DNA from: JAIBAJ01 sp965284645
GTDB taxonomy: Bacteria; Bacteroidota; Bacteroidia; JAIBAJ01
Assembly: GCA_965284645.1 (NCBI GenBank)
Contig: OZ260106.1
Coordinates: 2,914,001-2,978,000, forward strand
Reading direction: 5' to 3'
Length of the DNA: 64,000 nt
Below the pieces are notes generated by a model. The model was not told where the DNA came from. It did not search any database and worked only from the letters and a program-made list of their open reading frames with translations. Positions 63,077-64,000 of this stretch are shown here, piece after piece (within the stretch, counting starts at the first letter, position 1; each line of letters opens with the position of its first letter). The position numbers were made by a program, and so were the translations under genes.

Positions 63077-63478
63077 ATGAAACAATACATCCTCATTTAT
63101 TTTGCCTCAGCCATTGGCTTTTTTGCACTCGATATGCTTTGGTTGGGATTAATTGCCAAGAATTTCTATCGCCAAAAACTAGGTTTTATTTTTACCGGTG
63201 AGGTGGATTGGAAAGCAGCAGCCCTCTTTTACACCCTATATTTCGCCGGATTATTGTATTTCGGAATTCTGCCAGGACTAAAAGATGGAAATTGGACGAC
63301 CGTTCTCCTAAACTCTGCTTTGTTCGGCTTTTTTTGCTATGCTACTTACGACCTTACTAATAAAGCCACCATCCTACAATGGCCTTGGATAGTGGTTGGT
63401 GTAGATTTGATTTGGGGCCTAATCGTAACAAGTTTTGGCGGATTGGTTGGTTTTTGGGCGGCCAAACTTTTGAAGTAA
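63077..63478 (+). CDS. DUF2177 membrane protein
   Basis: 133 residues with four hydrophobic segments. ALDMLWLGLIAKNFYRQKLG at the N-terminus and FFCYATYDLTNKATILQWPWIVVGVDLIWG in the second half are the signature stretches of DUF2177. The function is unknown. It follows the hydrolase by 77 bp on the same strand, and copy F of the composite repeat lies downstream. Confidence 0.9.
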   Translation: MKQYILIYFASAIGFFALDMLWLGLIAKNFYRQKLGFIFTGEVDWKAAALFYTLYFAGLLYFGILPGLKDGNWTTVLLNSALFGFFCYATYDLTNKATILQWPWIVVGVDLIWGLIVTSFGGLVGFWAAKLLK

Positions 63479-63622
63479 ATCAAATTCACTTTCCAAAAAT
63501 CTCCAAATCAAACAGGATAAATCCTAGGATTAAATGGTTAAAAACCCGCAATTTAGTCTTACTTTCAAACTATAATTGTCATCCATATAGAATTGTAATC
63601 AGCGTTTTGGTTAGTTTTTTTA

Positions 63623-63765
63623 TTTGGCGGGCCCCATTTGCAGAAACATTCCCCATTAAATAAACAGTTGGCAAGGCAAATGGTCGGGCTATTCGTTGCA
63701 AGTCCTCGCGCCTTTCGCTTACGCTCAGGCCGCTGTGGGCTTTCCACTGCTATCCCTGCCCGAAA
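63623..63765 (+). repeat. Composite repeat, copy F (subfamily 1)
   Basis: TTTGGCGGGCCCC opens it, then TCGGGCTATTCGTTGCAAG, TCCTCGCGCC, CGCTCAGGCCGCTGTGGGC and TATCCCTGCCCG. It sits between the convergent DUF2177 gene and the partial gene at 63817. The rest of 63479-63816 shows no gene. Confidence 0.82.
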
Positions 63766-63816
63766 AGATAGTACATTCAAACCTTTAGCAATAAAAACAA
63801 ACAGACTACCTACTAT

Positions 63817-64000
63817 TTATTTGAAATAAAAATAATGCTGTAAATTGAGGTAAAAGGCTGGGTAAAAACGAGCATACGAGGCCCCGATTACTGGAAAACC
63901 GCAGGATAAATCGACCCGGGTATTCGAACTGAAAATAAATTGAACGGATGGCCTAGCTTCCAACAAACTTTGACCATTAAACCTTTTCGTCTGCAACAGC
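63817..64000 (-). CDS. C-terminal end of a probable outer-membrane barrel protein (cut by window edge)
   Basis: Sixty-one codons are open before the stop at 63817-63819, with the rest beyond the window. The translation, ending SSNTRVDLSCGFPVIGAS-YARFYPAFYLNLQHYFYFK, alternates hydrophobic and polar residues and ends in aromatic residues. This is the pattern of a terminal barrel strand recognised by the outer-membrane insertion machinery. No family can be named from such a short piece. It could also be an outer-membrane porin-like or DUF protein. Confidence 0.5.
   Translation of the reverse strand, partial: LLQTKRFNGQSLLEARPSVQFIFSSNTRVDLSCGFPVIGASYARFYPAFYLNLQHYFYFK

Noticed and set aside
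63860..63940. Possible tRNA (a TTCGAA sequence in this stretch)
   Set aside because: No acceptor or anticodon stems can be built; the bases are part of the open minus-strand frame.

Overview
The window reads as chromosomal DNA of a Bacteroidota bacterium. The support is a type IX secretion sorting domain (51330-52463), many lipoproteins with a Cys lipobox, DUF families typical of the phylum (DUF4349, DUF4476, DUF6340), promoter-like TAnnTTTG boxes just upstream of many start codons, and few Shine-Dalgarno sites. No rRNA, tRNA or CRISPR array was found. Genus cannot be fixed from the sequence.

Layout. 1-6433: a minus-strand block of a partial ketoacyl synthase, a lipoprotein and dxs, then rplS, then plus-strand DUF167 and an APC permease. 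6434-8560: non-coding, with a composite repeat and a 21-bp minisatellite. 8563-19122: an accessory, defence-like island. It holds an XRE/ImmA-PIN pair, a 57-aa protein, a three-gene minus-strand set (PLD-SNF2 helicase, PglX/Eco57I-like methyltransferase, small protein) and an orphan PIN-like/membrane protein. 19451-29862: PhoX-like and pirin-like exported proteins, lpdA, a propeller lipoprotein, a membrane metalloprotease candidate, a dihaem peroxidase and an outer-membrane barrel. 30648-38412: a four-gene glucan operon (GH31, GlgE, maltokinase, GlgB). 38409-49831: Mrp, a DCC protein, the pfkA-gapN-sugar kinase cluster, pruA, a membrane patatin coupled to a repetitive surface protein, and a small protein. 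50038-57956: transporter, secreted esterase, envelope polysaccharide genes, DUF4476 and pyrD. 58001-64000: xerD, a small AtuA-like protein, O-methyltransferase, ftcD, hydrolase, DUF2177 and the C-terminal end of a barrel-like protein.

How genes work together. GlgE, maltokinase and GlgB form most of the maltose-1-phosphate route to alpha-glucan, without a trehalose synthase; a cytoplasmic GH31 enzyme opens the operon. A 25-bp palindromic sequence, differing at one base, sits before both the glucan operon and pfkA-gapN, suggesting one regulator links glucan storage with glycolysis. This is the clearest regulatory signal in the window.

Non-coding repeats are prominent: two 178-bp copies (6 differences by eye) of a MITE-like element with terminal inverted repeats and a degenerate relative, and six copies of a composite GGCGKGCCCC-box repeat in two subfamilies, four of them between convergent genes. 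The most system-like region is 10697-19122. It resembles a reduced DNA-modification defence module; calling it new needs database searches that could not be run here.
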